Shown here: in pieces, positions 51,538-63,205 of the stretch | Position numbering within the stretch: position 1 is the first letter of the stretch | How the letters are laid out: each line of letters starts with the position of its first letter | Origin: Aplectana chamaeleonis | Taxonomy: Eukaryota; Nematoda; Chromadorea; Rhabditida; Cosmocercidae | Reading direction: 5' to 3' | Length of the DNA: 64,000 nt | Assembly (NCBI GenBank): GCA_029168955.1 | Contig: JAPDOI010001819.1 | Coordinates: forward strand, 1 to 64,000 | Notes under the pieces: model-generated | What the model saw: the letters and a program-made list of their open reading frames with translations, nothing else | Told to the model about the DNA's origin: nothing | Databases searched by the model: none | Position numbers and translations under genes: made by a program

Positions 51538-51933
51538 TTATTTTTTCAATATAACTACACAATTCTTCGGATCACCGGAAGACCGCATTCGATCGCGGAT
51601 GTCGGCTAGCGACATCAGCATTGTCACCACCTTCTCGTCGTCTTGTCGTTGGTACAACATTTCACCCTCAAAGTGCAACAAACCGTACTTTCTCGCTCTG
51701 ATCAGCATTCCCACAAGCTAAAATTTTTTATCGAATTTGAATAAAGTAAGAGTCGATTATGCCATCTTCAGAGACGGAAAGGCCGCATTTCGCCCACTCA
51801 CCTTGTCTGAGTAGAACGAATAAATAACGAACAGCTTTCCAAATTTAATCCACTTGTTTGGGTCTTCTCCTTCTGCATTTTCATTGATTACCTCGCAAAG
51901 ATACAATATTTCTCGGCACACGTGTACTCCAGC
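51538..51933 (-). CDS. Costars-domain protein (ABRA/STARS family), last two exons
   Basis: Two minus-strand exons, 51802-51933 (44 codons) and 51538-51717 (59 codons plus TAA), join across an 84-nt GT-AG intron in phase 0. The product reads HVCREILYLCEVI, IKFGKLFVIYSFYSDK, then LVGMLIRARKYGLLHFEGEM and YQRQDDEKVVTML. This is the Costars domain of ABRA (STARS) and ABRACL: F-G-x-L-F, S-D-K-x-V-G, R-A-R-K-x-G and F-E-G-E-M-L are all present. A tail with RDRMRSSGDP and CVVILKK follows, longer than in the human protein. In vertebrates ABRA binds actin and promotes SRF signalling; that role is inferred here. The acceptor at 51934 is GGTTTCAG, so at least one upstream exon is missing. It faces wsp-1 tail-to-tail, 3.3 kb apart. 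Confidence 0.9.
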
Positions 51934-52170
51934 CTGAAACCAAAAGTTCAGAGACCTATTGCACCAAAAAGTTGAAAAAACGACCAAATCTAGCCCGAAG
52001 CAGCCCTATAGAGCGTTAAATATCATTGTACACATTCCCCTCAACAGTCACAGGTCAAACCAAAAGCTGGGAAATCGACTTAAGAAAGCAACCGATGAGC
52101 CTTTGATTATAACCATTTCCCATAACTCCCGGCTTGAACAGATTCACCCCATTTAGGTATTGGTTTTTTT

Positions 52171-53411
52171 TCACAGTCCAACCTCTTAACCGTTTTTCTG
52201 ATTATCTGACTAACTTGAAAACCGTCTCACGCCGATTCCAATAATGTCTCTAGAATTGCACAAGACCCCCTGGGAACGGAGTTTTGGTCCCTCGAAAAAT
52301 TGAGCTGCGGAAGCATGGTGGACGAGTTAATCGATACTGGTAACTTCCGTGATCTGCAAACGATGTGTATGAGCGGACCGGACCTGAATAAAGAAAGAGA
52401 GGTTGAGATATTAGGGAAGATCGGGGCTACTGATCGGAAACCATTGCTCATCTCGCCACTGTTGAGCTCGGAAGATTGTAAAAGGGGCGTGCCAAAGTGG
52501 CTTCCTTCTATATCTCTCTTATTCGCAGTAATCTCTTTTCAGGTGTTATACTCAGTGAAAGGGGTGGACTTATCGCGACGCACAATAGGAACGATCGCGT
52601 GATCAACGGCCATCAAACCGATTATTGGAGCGATCAAACCGTCTTTAGAGCGCGGTCAACACTAAAAGAGTAGGCGATCAGTACACTTTCATCATAATAG
52701 GACACACCGCTCGCAAACCATCAGGGCCGTAGCCGTAGATCTGCACGTGGTCAACCCTACAGGGACGAGCAGGTTTTTCCCACGGGTGGCCCTCAAAAGT
52801 AAATAGTATGGGGTTCTATGGAGCGCCCACAGCTACCAACACAAACGGTCACCGTCGCTTGGGGGGAGGGGTGGGGTTAAAAATGAAATATTGGTTGTAT
52901 CTTGAGCTTCCGCAGCTATCTACACAACATGGATGAATACGCGTTGATCATGAATTAGGGAAGAACAATTTCGAAATACAGAACAAAAATGAACCCATGA
53001 ACCTCGCCATGTGGAAGCCCGGAATTTTGAATTGAAACTTTGCGCGTTAATTGAGACGCAAGTCAACCCAGAACACCCCACACACGCACACCACCTCACG
53101 GTGGAACGCGATCAGCCCGATTCTTGCGGGACATCAGTCCTATTACTGAGCGCGATCCGACCGGATGGCGAAGCAGTTGTATCGCCAGCACCAGAGTGCA
53201 ATCAATCTGACCGCGTCCTATGCGCGAATTTCTTCACGGTAAGTCCTAATTGGGCTTTCGATCGCGGTAGAACGGTTCCTGAGCGCGCTACTATTCGGCA
53301 AGTTCTGTGCGCTAAAAGTCCGCCTTTATGTCTGAGTATGAGGTGGGTCTACTTCACAAATTGTTGGCGGAAATCACAGATTTCTACCCTGAGCAAGAGC
53401 TGTGCCTTTAA
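52171..53411. mobile_element. AGGCACAGTCC MITE interrupted by a 0.77-kb insertion
   Basis: The left part (52171 to about 52563) has CACAGTCCAACCTC and the GGTGGACGAGTT core; the right end resumes near 53338 with GGTGGGTCTACTTCACAA and closes with GAGCTGTGCCTTTAA. The inserted 52565-53335 is GC-rich, with several GCGATC and GCGCG motifs, and I could not place it in any family. Confidence 0.65.
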
Positions 53412-53726
53412 AGTCGATTTTCAGTTGACTGATTTGATCAGTTGATAGGAGTGGGCGTGGAATTCGTTCTATATTCAAGTTCGAGGCCATGTACATAGAG
53501 TCACTTGCAGCTTCTTTTTACCGCTTCCCTCGACACTGTCGTCGCCGTGAGCCCCAGAATTTGGACTTTGGTTGGAAACTCGGAAATGACGGAACCACGG
53601 GATATAGTTTTTCATCCAGCGCATGGCTTTTTTGGCATTGTACACTCTGTTTCAGAACGAACAGTCCCTACCACAGCCAGACTGGTTGATGACAAAAAAG
53701 GAGACTGAATCGAATCATTATGTTAA

Positions 53727-54178
53727 AGGCATCGTACGCGCTGAAAACCGCCTACCGTTTGTTGGGTTTGAATCAATGGTTGGGCCCGCCTGAGAACGTG
53801 GGTAGACTTTGTCGGGTCACCGATGTTTTTTTGGGGAGATATGGGAAATCTAATGCCTCGAATTCCGCCAAAAGAGGCCGGCCTTCCGACGGCCGTGTGG
53901 CATCAAATGAGAAAAGAATGTGGCTTATCATCAAATGATAAGCTTAAATGAGTGGAAGTCGTTGTATCATTTGATGATAAGTCACATTCTTTTCTCATTT
54001 GAAGCCAGACGGCTGCCGGAAAGCCGGCCTCTTTTGGCAGAATTCGAGGCATTCGATCTCCCATACCTTGCCAAAAAAGCATCGGTGACCCGACAAACTC
54101 TACCCACGTTCTCAGGCGGGCCCAACCATCGACTCAAATCCAAAAAACGGTAGGCGGTTTTCAGCGCGTACGATGCCT
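53727..54178. mobile_element. 452-bp foldback element, AGGCATCGTACGCGCTG ends
   Basis: Left AGGCATCGTACGCGCTGAAA and right TTTCAGCGCGTACGATGCCT are perfect inverses, with TTAA on each side (53723-53726, 54179-54182). Arms containing GGTTGGGCCCGCCTGAGAAC and GGCCGGC blocks pair through to a TTATCATCAAATGATAA loop region near 53940. Confidence 0.9.
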
Positions 54179-54879
54179 TTAAATTTCGAAGGCGATTTGA
54201 ATTTTCGGGATCTACAGCCTAAAGTGGCCCAGAAAGAGTGTATCGGTGATTCTTCTCGCCATTCTCAGATATGAGCTATCAGCCCTACTGTTGTTATCGG
54301 AGCGAAAATCCAGTCCGCATTTTCGGACAACGGCTGTTTGTTTGATCGCGCAGCATGATTGTATAATAACGCTCATAGGATTTGGTCAGAAAGCTAGCGA
54401 GGTCGGGTTTTCGCGTGTTTTTCGTATTTTGTGTATAACTCGCTTCAAACACAACTTCAGGCAAAACTACGGTGATTTTAATTATGCTGGCGTTGAGGGC
54501 TTCCCAAAGGCTTGCCCTTTGTGGTGATGACGTTGGAAACTATATAGTTTCGCTATAAGCCATGTTTGCAAGTGCCGTGGTGGATGATGCGCTACCGTCT
54601 GTATCTACGGTACACAGAGAGCTGGTTGACTGCGAAACTTCCATGGTTCTCAACGAAGCACCTACAGTGGCTCACCATTGGATAGCCTTAAACGCCTGGA
54701 TGATGAGTATCTCCCTAGCTTCGCTAAAAGTTGACTTCGAAGCGAGTTATACAAAAGAGACGAAAAAGTCGCAAAAACCCGACCTTGCTCGTTTCTGGCC
54801 AAATCCTACAAGCGGTAGTGTAGTCGTGCTGGGACCACGTGACCCCGACGCAGTAACCCTTTACTCTGAGAGTTTAGGC

Positions 54880-55020
54880 CCGTTAACAGCCGCGAAATAG
54901 CCGAGGGATAGCCCACCAGGCTTCGCAGCTGCTCCCGGTGGGCTATTTCTCGGCTATTTCTCGGCTTTCCACGGAGCAGACAAGAAATACCCGAGAAGTA
55001 CCCGAGAAATAACAAGTAAT
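54880..55020. repeat. Inverted GAGAAATAGCCGAG repeats just before the 55035 exon
   Basis: CGCGAAATAGCCGAGGGATA, TGGGCTATTTCTCGGCTATT and AGAAATACCCGAGAAGTACC are short direct and inverse variants. A hairpin with stem GCCCACCAGG-CCGGTGGGC forms at 54917. They may be part of the 5' region of the short gene. Confidence 0.55.
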
Positions 55021-55034
55021 AAAATGTAACCAAG

Positions 55035-55136
55035 ATGCAGCCACCTCGGCTCGACGAGCCGCCGCCCGGGGCCGCCAGCATTCGAGCGGGGCCTTCAGAG
55101 TGGAATCCGCTCCAGAGCTTCTACTCGAGGATAATG
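55035..55136 (+). CDS. Probable first coding exon of a short gene
   Basis: ATG in context ACCAAG-ATG, 34 codons, then a strong GTGAGT donor (phase 0). It reads MQPPRLDEPPPGAASIRAGP and then SEWNPLQSFYSRIM. The GC-rich coding-like stretch stands out from its AT-rich surroundings. No second exon of matching phase was identified. It may belong with the stop-bearing exon at 58026. Function unknown. Confidence 0.5.
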
Positions 55137-56562
55137 GTGAGTCCTTCTGTAGATTACTCCAATGCTTAGAATACTTAGTCAAAATAATTAACTAGAATAG
55201 TATTCATATGTTCGGTCGGATTGAACCTGCATTCGATTGATGAAAAAGGATTTGGAAGGATTCACACAAGGACCCGACCATAGCCTCGAGTAGGAACTTT
55301 GGAGGAGAAAGGATAATGTGTGGGTTTAGATCCAGGTGGTGAAGCAAGCTGGACCAGGTTTTTGCGGCAACATCCATGAACCAAACAGATTATCGTAGTA
55401 CGCTAGAGAGTCATTCCCAGTTCTTTTTAGTTCGTATCCGCCTCTACTTCTTGTCAGGAGGTCGACACAAGCATAGGGTCTGACCGATCATGCATTTTTG
55501 CGAGAATGGTCGGCCGGTTTGCACGACGTCAACCCAGTAAAAACAAAACGGGTGAAGTACTCTTGGGCGTTCAGTCTACATCCAGATCAGAAAAAACGAG
55601 CGTGTAGCTCGCTTGAACTGGCCGTTCTAACCGAATGGGCGCAGATTGAAAGGGGCGTACACAACAGGCTGAGTTGAGACATGCGAAACAGAGTTTTCGG
55701 AGTGGTTCTGCGTCAAGACAATTCTGAAGGCTTCTAACTCGATATTTCGGATGGTTTTAGCCATGAACGAACTAAAGCAAAATGTGTAAAATCAAAATTT
55801 CAGCGAGAACTTCAGCTATGTCATATAATTTTGCAACGGCACTTTTCGACAAATTCCGTTGCCACTTCCTACTAGTGGCTCTAATTTTATGAAGATTAGT
55901 ACCCAGGGGTTTTCGAGGGTGCTGCTTCGATTGGCGTACCGTTTGTCCCCTTAATTGACGCGAATTTCGGAACCGCAAAAATTGGGGTATGTAATATATT
56001 TTTGCAACGCACTGTATTATAGTGAAAACCATGATGTCGGACAGTGTCTATCGCTGGGAGCGCGACACCACCGCAAGTGTAGAGTTTACGTAATAATTGT
56101 AGTCTGGCGAATGGACGGGGCTGCGACGTTAGATCGCCGCGCGCGAATCAGAATTCCTTTGTCAGTGATACCGCCAACACCGCACGGCCAGCCGCCCAGT
56201 GCTTACGTCAGACTGAATCGAATACGCAAACCATACAGCGCGCGTCAAGATTCTATGCCCACTTTTGGGGCTATCAGAACCTTTCCAAGGTTTCTTGTTC
56301 TGACATTTGCACCAAAATTCTCAGCATGTAAAGAAACTAAAAACCCTCAAATTTCTCAACTTCAACTGAAGTCTCTTTTCTTTAATATTACATTGTCCAC
56401 AAATTGATTGGGTTTTTTGCGAACAAATATTTAGCGCACTGTTTCTTGTGTATTATTCATTCAGTGTTTGAATCGTTGTATATCATTTTGAAGTTATCTA
56501 GTGTTCTTTCGTTTTTTGATGTCCGTTTGTTTCAAGTTTCATTCTTCGGGAATTTCAGCTCA

Positions 56563-57280
56563 CATGTTTACGATGCTGTCTAAGGGGCAGATCCGTATCA
56601 TTTTGCTTCATGAGTTCAAACTTGGACGGAAGGCTGTAGAGGCTCATGAAATTGTCCTTTCATTTCGCAGTACTCAACTCTGTTTCCGAAAAATCCAAAA
56701 AAAATTAAAAAATAAGAAAAAACCGGGTGAATCGATCCTCACGGGTGCCTACTGTCACCAAATCGACAAAATGCATCAGAAACTGCAGTAATCTGCACCC
56801 GCCAGTTTCAGAAAGAAAGCAGTCCTCATTGGCGATCAGACCGAAGTTCAAAAAAAGGCTAAACCATGCAGCCCCTGCCTCGCTCCAAAAGTTCGCAAGG
56901 GTGTCCTAATGGGTTTTTGCTTTCATAGGCAAAATGTCTCTCAACATAGCCATCAATACAGTTGCTCAGTTTTGCCAATTTGCTGCAAATTTCCCTGTTG
57001 GTTGCACAGTCTGGGTGAGACGCGCTGATATTCCGCTTCCAAATCATCTCGATGGACTTTAGTTTGGTATAAATATGGTATGCTGAATAAGTCCTACATT
57101 CGAAACCCAATTTGAAGAGCGAGGCCCTTGCAAACACAAACCACTTGCAGAAGTCGCATACAGGGCATTAAGTTTTGACGTGGTGCATTCCCTTCCAAAC
57201 TAATATAGAAGAGAGACCACCAGTCGAAAGAGGCTGAATCCAAGTGTATAAGGGTTTTCCTGAGTTGTTGAAACAACTAT
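56563..57280 (+). pseudogene. Mariner transposase fossil with internal deletion
   Basis: The start reads MLSKGQIRIILLHEFKLGRK and AVEAHEI, the helix-turn-helix opening of mariner transposases. A charged, low-complexity joint follows (KKLKNKKKPGES), and then SILTGAYCHQIDKMHQKL, which matches the region before the second catalytic Asp. The middle of the protein is therefore missing. After a stop near 56790 only scraps remain (RKKAVLIGDQ). Confidence 0.75.
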
Positions 57281-57374
57281 GCAACATTCAAAGTAAGAAA
57301 CCGCCAAGCGTTACGGATAACCCACGAAGGTAAGTTGAGCATACAGTTTTGTTGCCCACTGTATGGATGGGGAT

Positions 57375-57525
57375 GCGTGCTCTCTACTACCGAGGGAGGA
57401 GTTGTCCTATTTTTACAGTTCAAAACGTCACGCTACACAATCCAAGCGAAGAGGTCCCGAGTCGAATTAGAGCTGCAAAAGGCGAGACAACTCCTCCCTC
57501 GGTGTGTAGAGAGCTCTTGTTCCGT
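57375..57525. repeat. Small palindromic MITE (CTCTCTACACACCGAGG family)
   Basis: GTGCTCTCTACTACCGAGGG pairs with CCTCGGTGTGTAGAGAGCTC; GGAGGAGTTGTC occurs as an inverse pair inside. It is the best-preserved copy of this family here. Confidence 0.8.
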
Positions 57526-58025
57526 ATGAATGCGCCATAGGTGCCGAATTTGAATGAATTCGCATAAATACGGTCTTTTGAGGATCAGGGCTGTGGCCTC
57601 ACAATGGAAGCAGTATTGGGCGACTCAGCCGTTTTCAGCGAAATATATTCTAATCACGTGTACTCACAAATAGCGTTTTGAGCGCCTAAAGTTGTTTTTA
57701 TCCCAGTAAGCTCATCCATCATCAACCACTCGTTGCAGCATTAAAACTTTTTTTCTCGATATGCACCCAGCAATCAAGTACAACCTCCTGACTCTTCTTT
57801 CTCGCTTCCGTTCACGTTTGTTTCAGCCGATTCAAGTGAGCTATCGAATGACGCAATATGTTTTCGAGAACGCCTGTTGAGAACAACAAATGAGCAGTCA
57901 TCCAATGGAAAAGCTAGGCAGATTCATTTGTTGATAGTCAGTTGACGGTAATCTAATCTACATACTTATTTTTTCGTCGGGTCTAAGCCTACAGTCTGCA
58001 ACATCGCTCGATTTGTGTATTTTAG

Positions 58026-58125
58026 AGTCGATGATAGAAGAGCGAAGCAGAATCAACTCGCATATCGTGACCATTTGGGTCAAAAGAAGGCCGAAAGGAT
58101 TGCTAATCGTCGATTAGATTTGTGA
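58026..58125 (+). CDS. Probable last coding exon, unknown protein
   Basis: Acceptor TATTTTAG, one partial codon, then VDDRRAKQNQLAYRDHLG and QKKAERIANRRLDL and TGA (58123-58125). It is a highly charged, helix-prone C-terminus with no named domain. It enters in phase 2, whereas the exon at 55035 leaves in phase 0, so at least one exon between them is missing if they belong together. Confidence 0.5.
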
Positions 58126-58549
58126 TCACACATTTTCTTCGAGCAGGAATTTTATTATAACGAAGAGTATCTTACCATTTTAGTTTGCGATAAAAACGAA
58201 TTGCGGAAATATTGCAGCAAAAGGCACAAACACTTGGTCAAACTCGAGAGAGGTTCGCACGGGTTTTTCTTCATATTGAACCCAATGGTAATGAAGAAAA
58301 AGTTTTGCCCTACTCGACAAATCTGGGGGGGGGGGTGTTATCAATACGATTACAGTGACTCAGATACGGACAGCACACTTCCCGCTGTACCATTAGCCGA
58401 CGTCCCGTAACCCCTGCTGCGGAAAGCCAATAATTCGGTTGCGGGCAGTCGGCAGCGCCGTTTCGTTTACTGCCTGTACACGTTGAAAAAGGACTCTGTG
58501 GCCCTTCTGCGATCGCGTTACGGCTAATCTGATGACTGGCAGAAGACAA

Positions 58550-58641
58550 TCTAGAAGGAGTTCGCGGCACACTTGAAAATCACCCTTCAGATAAAGGTCT
58601 GTTGGATCGAAATTCCGAAAATCCCTTTCTGGGCTCTTCAT
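58550..58641 (-). CDS. Possible first exon on the minus strand
   Basis: ATG preceded by CAAG opens a frame reading MKSPERDFRNFDPTDLYLKG and DFQ; a possible GTGTGC donor follows CAA in phase 0. Phase 0 is what the upstream exon of the Costars gene should have, but the similarity to known ABRA N-termini is not clear and the intron would be 6.6 kb. The open frame also continues past the donor to 58393. Confidence 0.25.
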
Positions 58642-61498
58642 CTTGAGCTGCTTCTGACAAGGAGTAAGCTTACACAGGGTTGCTTACTACACTCACTTGC
58701 CCTTGCAGTCTTTTCATCCGCAGGCGCCATCAACTGACAATGGCTCACCTGCCCAATGCCAGCGTCGCATACAGCGAGGATTTTGGGAAGAGTCTCAACA
58801 CAGCGTTCTCTGCTCAGCAATCGTCCACTAGCTCCACTCTAGTGGGTGGTGCAATGGCGATATCAAAGTGGGAATCGATGAGTGAGTGTTCGATGACCCC
58901 CAGGAATAGTCGACTGTCCGCCGATACTCCGCGTGAAGACTGGAAAACCTCTCTCTCCGCGGGAACTGGGGCGCTGTGCCTCGCCCACAAAATTGGGGCC
59001 GCGCGAAGTCGACTAGCCCGACTTGGCCAGCGGGAAGTGGGCTGTTTTTATCTGAGGAGTAGCATACCCTGATGCCTCGTGCCTCTGTCTTGCTGCCCGG
59101 CGGTGGCCGCCCGTAATCGGTAGCTTCTTTGTCGAAGTGTTGAACGCCATACGTTTCCGAAAACGGATTCCTGAAAGTAATTTAATTCATAAAAACTATT
59201 CAAGAGTAGCATTTTTTCGCTAAGGGAAGCCCGTAGACTTTACCACACGGAGAAAAACCGAGCCAACAATGATTACCTACGGTAAAAAAACTCTAAGATT
59301 ACCGTATTTTGGAAGAAAGGCCCTTCCCTGCGGTTCCTCCTACATATATGTGAGCTTCCATACTCCACCCTCTCCCACTGAACGAGGAAAAAATATAAGA
59401 AAACCAAAGGTCGCATCCACATGAGGGACCTTATGGCTACGCCCTCTGAAACGAGTTTTCAAGTCTAATAGTGTCTAGAGCAGGGAGAAATTCAAATAGT
59501 ATTATGCGATTCTAGTTTCCTTTCGGTCGGCCTCTCTTCATTATGCTTCCTTGCAGTACATCAGCCTTGAATCATGGGAATCAAAGGCTGGAGTGTGAGA
59601 GAACTCAAACTATTATGTTTCCACCGTCGCATTTTGAAATTTTCCCAGACATTACATACTCTTTCCTGCGAAGATCAAAGGCTCGCAATTCAAGTTAGGA
59701 CGTTTATTCACCTCTTCAGCAACAGCAGTAGTGAAGGTTATGGTTCAGGATCACCCTCAAGAACTTTTAAAGATGATGATCGCATTGAACTCCCTATTTC
59801 CAACTTCGTCAATTTGACCCTTGTTTTCTTACCCAATGTGTGGGCAGCAGGCGCGGACGAAATTGGCTCTTCTACCGAAACGCGTACCGATTTCCGAGAG
59901 AGAGTATCAAATGCGAGACAGACACGGCCGATATCAAGATGAGATCAAATAGATCAACCGGGAGAGCAGCGGACAAAGAGGTGGAACACAAATGGCCAGT
60001 TCCTGTAGCGCGGCTGTGGTCTTGTGCTGGCAATGAGCCAAAGAAAATACGATGTTCGCCCAGGCGACCTACACGATCTGTAGTTAAGATTGGTAGAGAC
60101 CGAAACAAGGGCTGCTGGAGTGCGCTCGTGCGCCTCTCTGTAAAGACACCACAGATCGAGCTTCTCCTCGGGGCAGGGTTTGGCACGGCATCGCGATGAT
60201 GTCCGAAAGTTTACTACCCCCCCCCTTACCCCGAACATCTTAAACGGAACACCGAGGCCTGCCTAAAGCGCAATTCTGAGCATTAATAATGAAATCAGGA
60301 CTAGTGACGACTCTAGAAGGCAAGGTTTAAAAAACAATTTTATACTAAGATCGCTATGCATGTTTTCAAGAAAAGCGCCACACCCAAGTGGTGCAAAAGT
60401 AAAGAGTCGCCTTACGATATTCTACTTAAATGTGCTTCCCCGCTCTAAATTCTGATTGAGATTGTCACATAGGGGCATGGAGACGTAATTATCACCGCGT
60501 GGAAAGGCTCAAATAGGTTTCAGGCTTTCTGCCGCCGATTAGGCAAAAATATACATCCACGAATCCGAAACTGCTCTTTTCAGTACTAAGACTAACTGTG
60601 AGGGCGGTACAACTCTTGTAAACTGCTCGTAGTAGATTCTCCAATGAACTCTCGGTGAAATTTAAGTTTTTAATTTTTTTCTCGGTAGTAAGTGGAACAT
60701 CCTGTCAAAACGAAATGTTGACCTCTGTGCCTCTTACCAAATTAACGGTGATGCGTGACTTGTATACTTAGTATCCGAGTCAGGGTCAAGAGAACACCGG
60801 GATGATCCTAGTGTGGTTTTGTTTCCCAGGTTTTTTAGAGACTTTCGAAATTGAATTTGCCTTCATTTCAATTTTTTATAGTTTATTTTTAACTCCTGAG
60901 GACATTCAAATCGAAATTTTCATTTAAAAAATTTGGTAAACTGTAAACAGCCATGCACTTTCCATATTATTGTTTAAATGCTAAAGTGATCCAATATGGA
61001 TAATTAGCAACAACAAGAAGTGCAAACAGGAGAAATCACGCATCTCCAGACAAGAGTTTCTCCCAATGTTTCTGTCATTTTGTTTCTATTGTGAGTACAC
61101 TTAGTGAACGATTTTTTTTTTCAGAATACGAGAAAAAAACAATGATCTACCTCTGTGGGAATCAGAAAGCCAATACCGCTTGTAAACTAGCTATTCGTGA
61201 AGTGAGCTTACCTCTGAAAACCACTTGAATTTTCTTTACAAAATGTATTGGTGTGGTGGCTCTTGGTGAAAGTTCACGTATTTTTTTACTCCCTGGTAGA
61301 AAACAATGTGAGCGTGACGTACATAAAGGTGTAACATGTGCGATTGAAATGATACGGTTAAATTTCCTAGTGTCTGGCTGCTCGCAAAATCTCAATCCCG
61401 AAGGGTTGTGTGGAGATGCTTCACCCTACCAAAATCCAAAAATGTACCAAGTCAGGAGGTGGTCCCGCTCATAAGAAGTGGTTACCTATACAGAAGTG

Positions 61499-61725
61499 GT
61501 TTTTGAAACTTTAGCAGGATTTTGGGAAATACTTTTGGGTACTAAAAATTTTTTCTTGGGTGATCAGAGTCCAGAGGTGGTGAAGGTCAAAGAAAATATC
61601 GTTCCCCAATTATGCAGAAATGTTTTTGGAACATTTGCAACATTTTGGGACCTACTTTTTTTGGCATTAAAAAAATTTCCCAAGTGATCTGAGTCCGGAA
61701 GTGGTGGAGGTCAAAGAAAAAATCG
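61499..61725. repeat. Two-unit tandem duplication of about 120 bp
   Basis: Both units contain AGTCCNGAGGTGGTGAAGGTCAAAGAAA, preceded by a TTTTGGGAAATACTTTTGG-type stretch and followed by an ATCGTNCCC end. A partial third copy (AGTCAGGAGGTGGTCCCGC) lies at 61450. Confidence 0.75.
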
Positions 61726-62365
61726 TCTTCCCACCTACCGAGAACTAGCCATCAAACAAGGAAAATGTTGACAAATTCAAAAAAATCGAAAAAAAAAAGA
61801 CAGTAGAGAATGAATGGGAAAAATTCGAGCTTTTGTTCGCGGAGGGGGGGGGACAGTGACGAGCCACAAGCTGGGAGGGGGCCGCACTCTCCAACGACCG
61901 ATCCCATTGTCACGCCTGACCCTGATCCGAATCACTCCTTTTCGAATATCCGACCGGATATTCGAGATTCGGATTAATCGATATCCGAAATTCGAAAAAA
62001 CGCATTATATGAATTGAACCAATATCCGGAAAATTTAAAATCGCCAATATCTGAATCGACCCTATAACCGAAGAATTATCTTCGGATAACAAGTATAGTG
62101 ACTTGACGGGTTTCGTCTTCACAAACGAAATCTGTCTGTGGCACGAGACGGTCATAAAACACCTTCTCAAGCTCTACCTCGCGAACAGGCTTTTTTTCAC
62201 CGCGAATTTCACCAATTCTTTCAGGATCCCGACTTTGGTATGAATTCATGTTCATATGATTTTGTAATAAGTCAGGTCTGGCTTTGATGCGTGGACAGCG
62301 CCATACAGTACACTGCTCTTTTATGACTGCGCAACTAGCGGAGACTCTCCCTTTTGTGACTTGCC

Positions 62366-62847
62366 TTAAAGGCACAGTCCAACCTCAGAACCGTTTTTCT
62401 GTTTTTCTGCCTATCTTAGAAACAGTAACACACTGATTCCAATAATCTCTCTGGGGTCGTACAAGACCTCCTGGGAACGGAGTTATGGCCCCTTGAAAAT
62501 TGAGCTGCGAAAGCATGGTGGACGAGTTGTCCGAGGCTTGTAACTTCCGTCTTTTGCAGCTGATATATGCGAGCTGCTCTGAATAAAGAGAGAGGTCAAA
62601 AGCGAAGAGGAAAACGGGCTATTGACCGGAAACCATCGCTCATCTCGCCACCGTTGCGCTCGAAAGATTTCAAAATGGGCGTGCTGAAGTGGCTTCCGGA
62701 TGTGGGCGCCCCAGGATGGCTTCCTCCTATATCTCTTATTCAGAGGAATCGAGAGCTCACACTAGGCAGGCGTCATATGGGGTGGGTGTACGTTACGATT
62801 ATGTGGAAATCTTAGATTTCGTCCCTGAGCTTGAACTGTGCCTTTGA
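62366..62847. mobile_element. AGGCACAGTCCAACCTC family MITE, copy
   Basis: TTAAAGGCACAGTCCAACCT at the left and GAGCTTGAACTGTGCCTTTGA at the right, same orientation as the copies at 16839, 17767 and 39598. Confidence 0.85.
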
Positions 62848-62964
62848 GTAATTCAACAAACGTAAGATGGCGAAACTTTCCCTAGAACAATGGAAAATAT
62901 ATCATTGTGCTCGTATCAATCAATTGATGCAATTCCGTTCAAGTCCGTTGGTAACGGAGTTGCA

Positions 62965-63205
62965 GTTCATCTACACAATCGCGTTCAGTCCGCAAGGTGC
63001 AAGATTGCGAAAGCGTATTGCGACGCGGTTTCGAGAATCCTCAGACAGGGATGTCAGATCACAAAGGTCGCCGCGGCGAAGAAGGGCAAAAACCGCCCGG
63101 GTGATCCGACATCCCTGCCTAAGGAACCTCGGAACCGCGCCGCAACACGCTTTCGCAATCAGTGTGCACATTGCGAACTGAACGAGATTGCGTAGACGAA
63201 CTGTA
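62965..63205. repeat. Foldback repeat
   Basis: CGCGTTCAGTCCGCAAGGTG and CAGACAGGGATGTCAGATCA at the left pair with the inverse GATCCGACATCCCTGCC and TGCGAACTGAACGAGATTGCG at the right; centre near 63095. Frames on both strands are reflections of one another. Confidence 0.8.

Larger units (their letters stand above)
58130..62365. other. Unassigned, mixed old repeats
   Basis: 58300-59075 and 59570-60200 have balanced composition and overlapping frames on both strands, but no recognisable domain; decayed retroelement sequence is possible. A run of ten or more G lies near 58325 and a run of C near 60221. 60240-61480 is AT-rich and featureless. 61930-62080 carries CGAATATCCGACCGGATATTCG-type palindromes. 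Confidence 0.4.

Noticed and set aside
59840..60199. Overlapping 119- and 104-codon frames on opposite strands
   Set aside because: Arg-rich on both strands, no domain and no splice support; a distant resemblance to an RTE C-terminus was too weak to claim.
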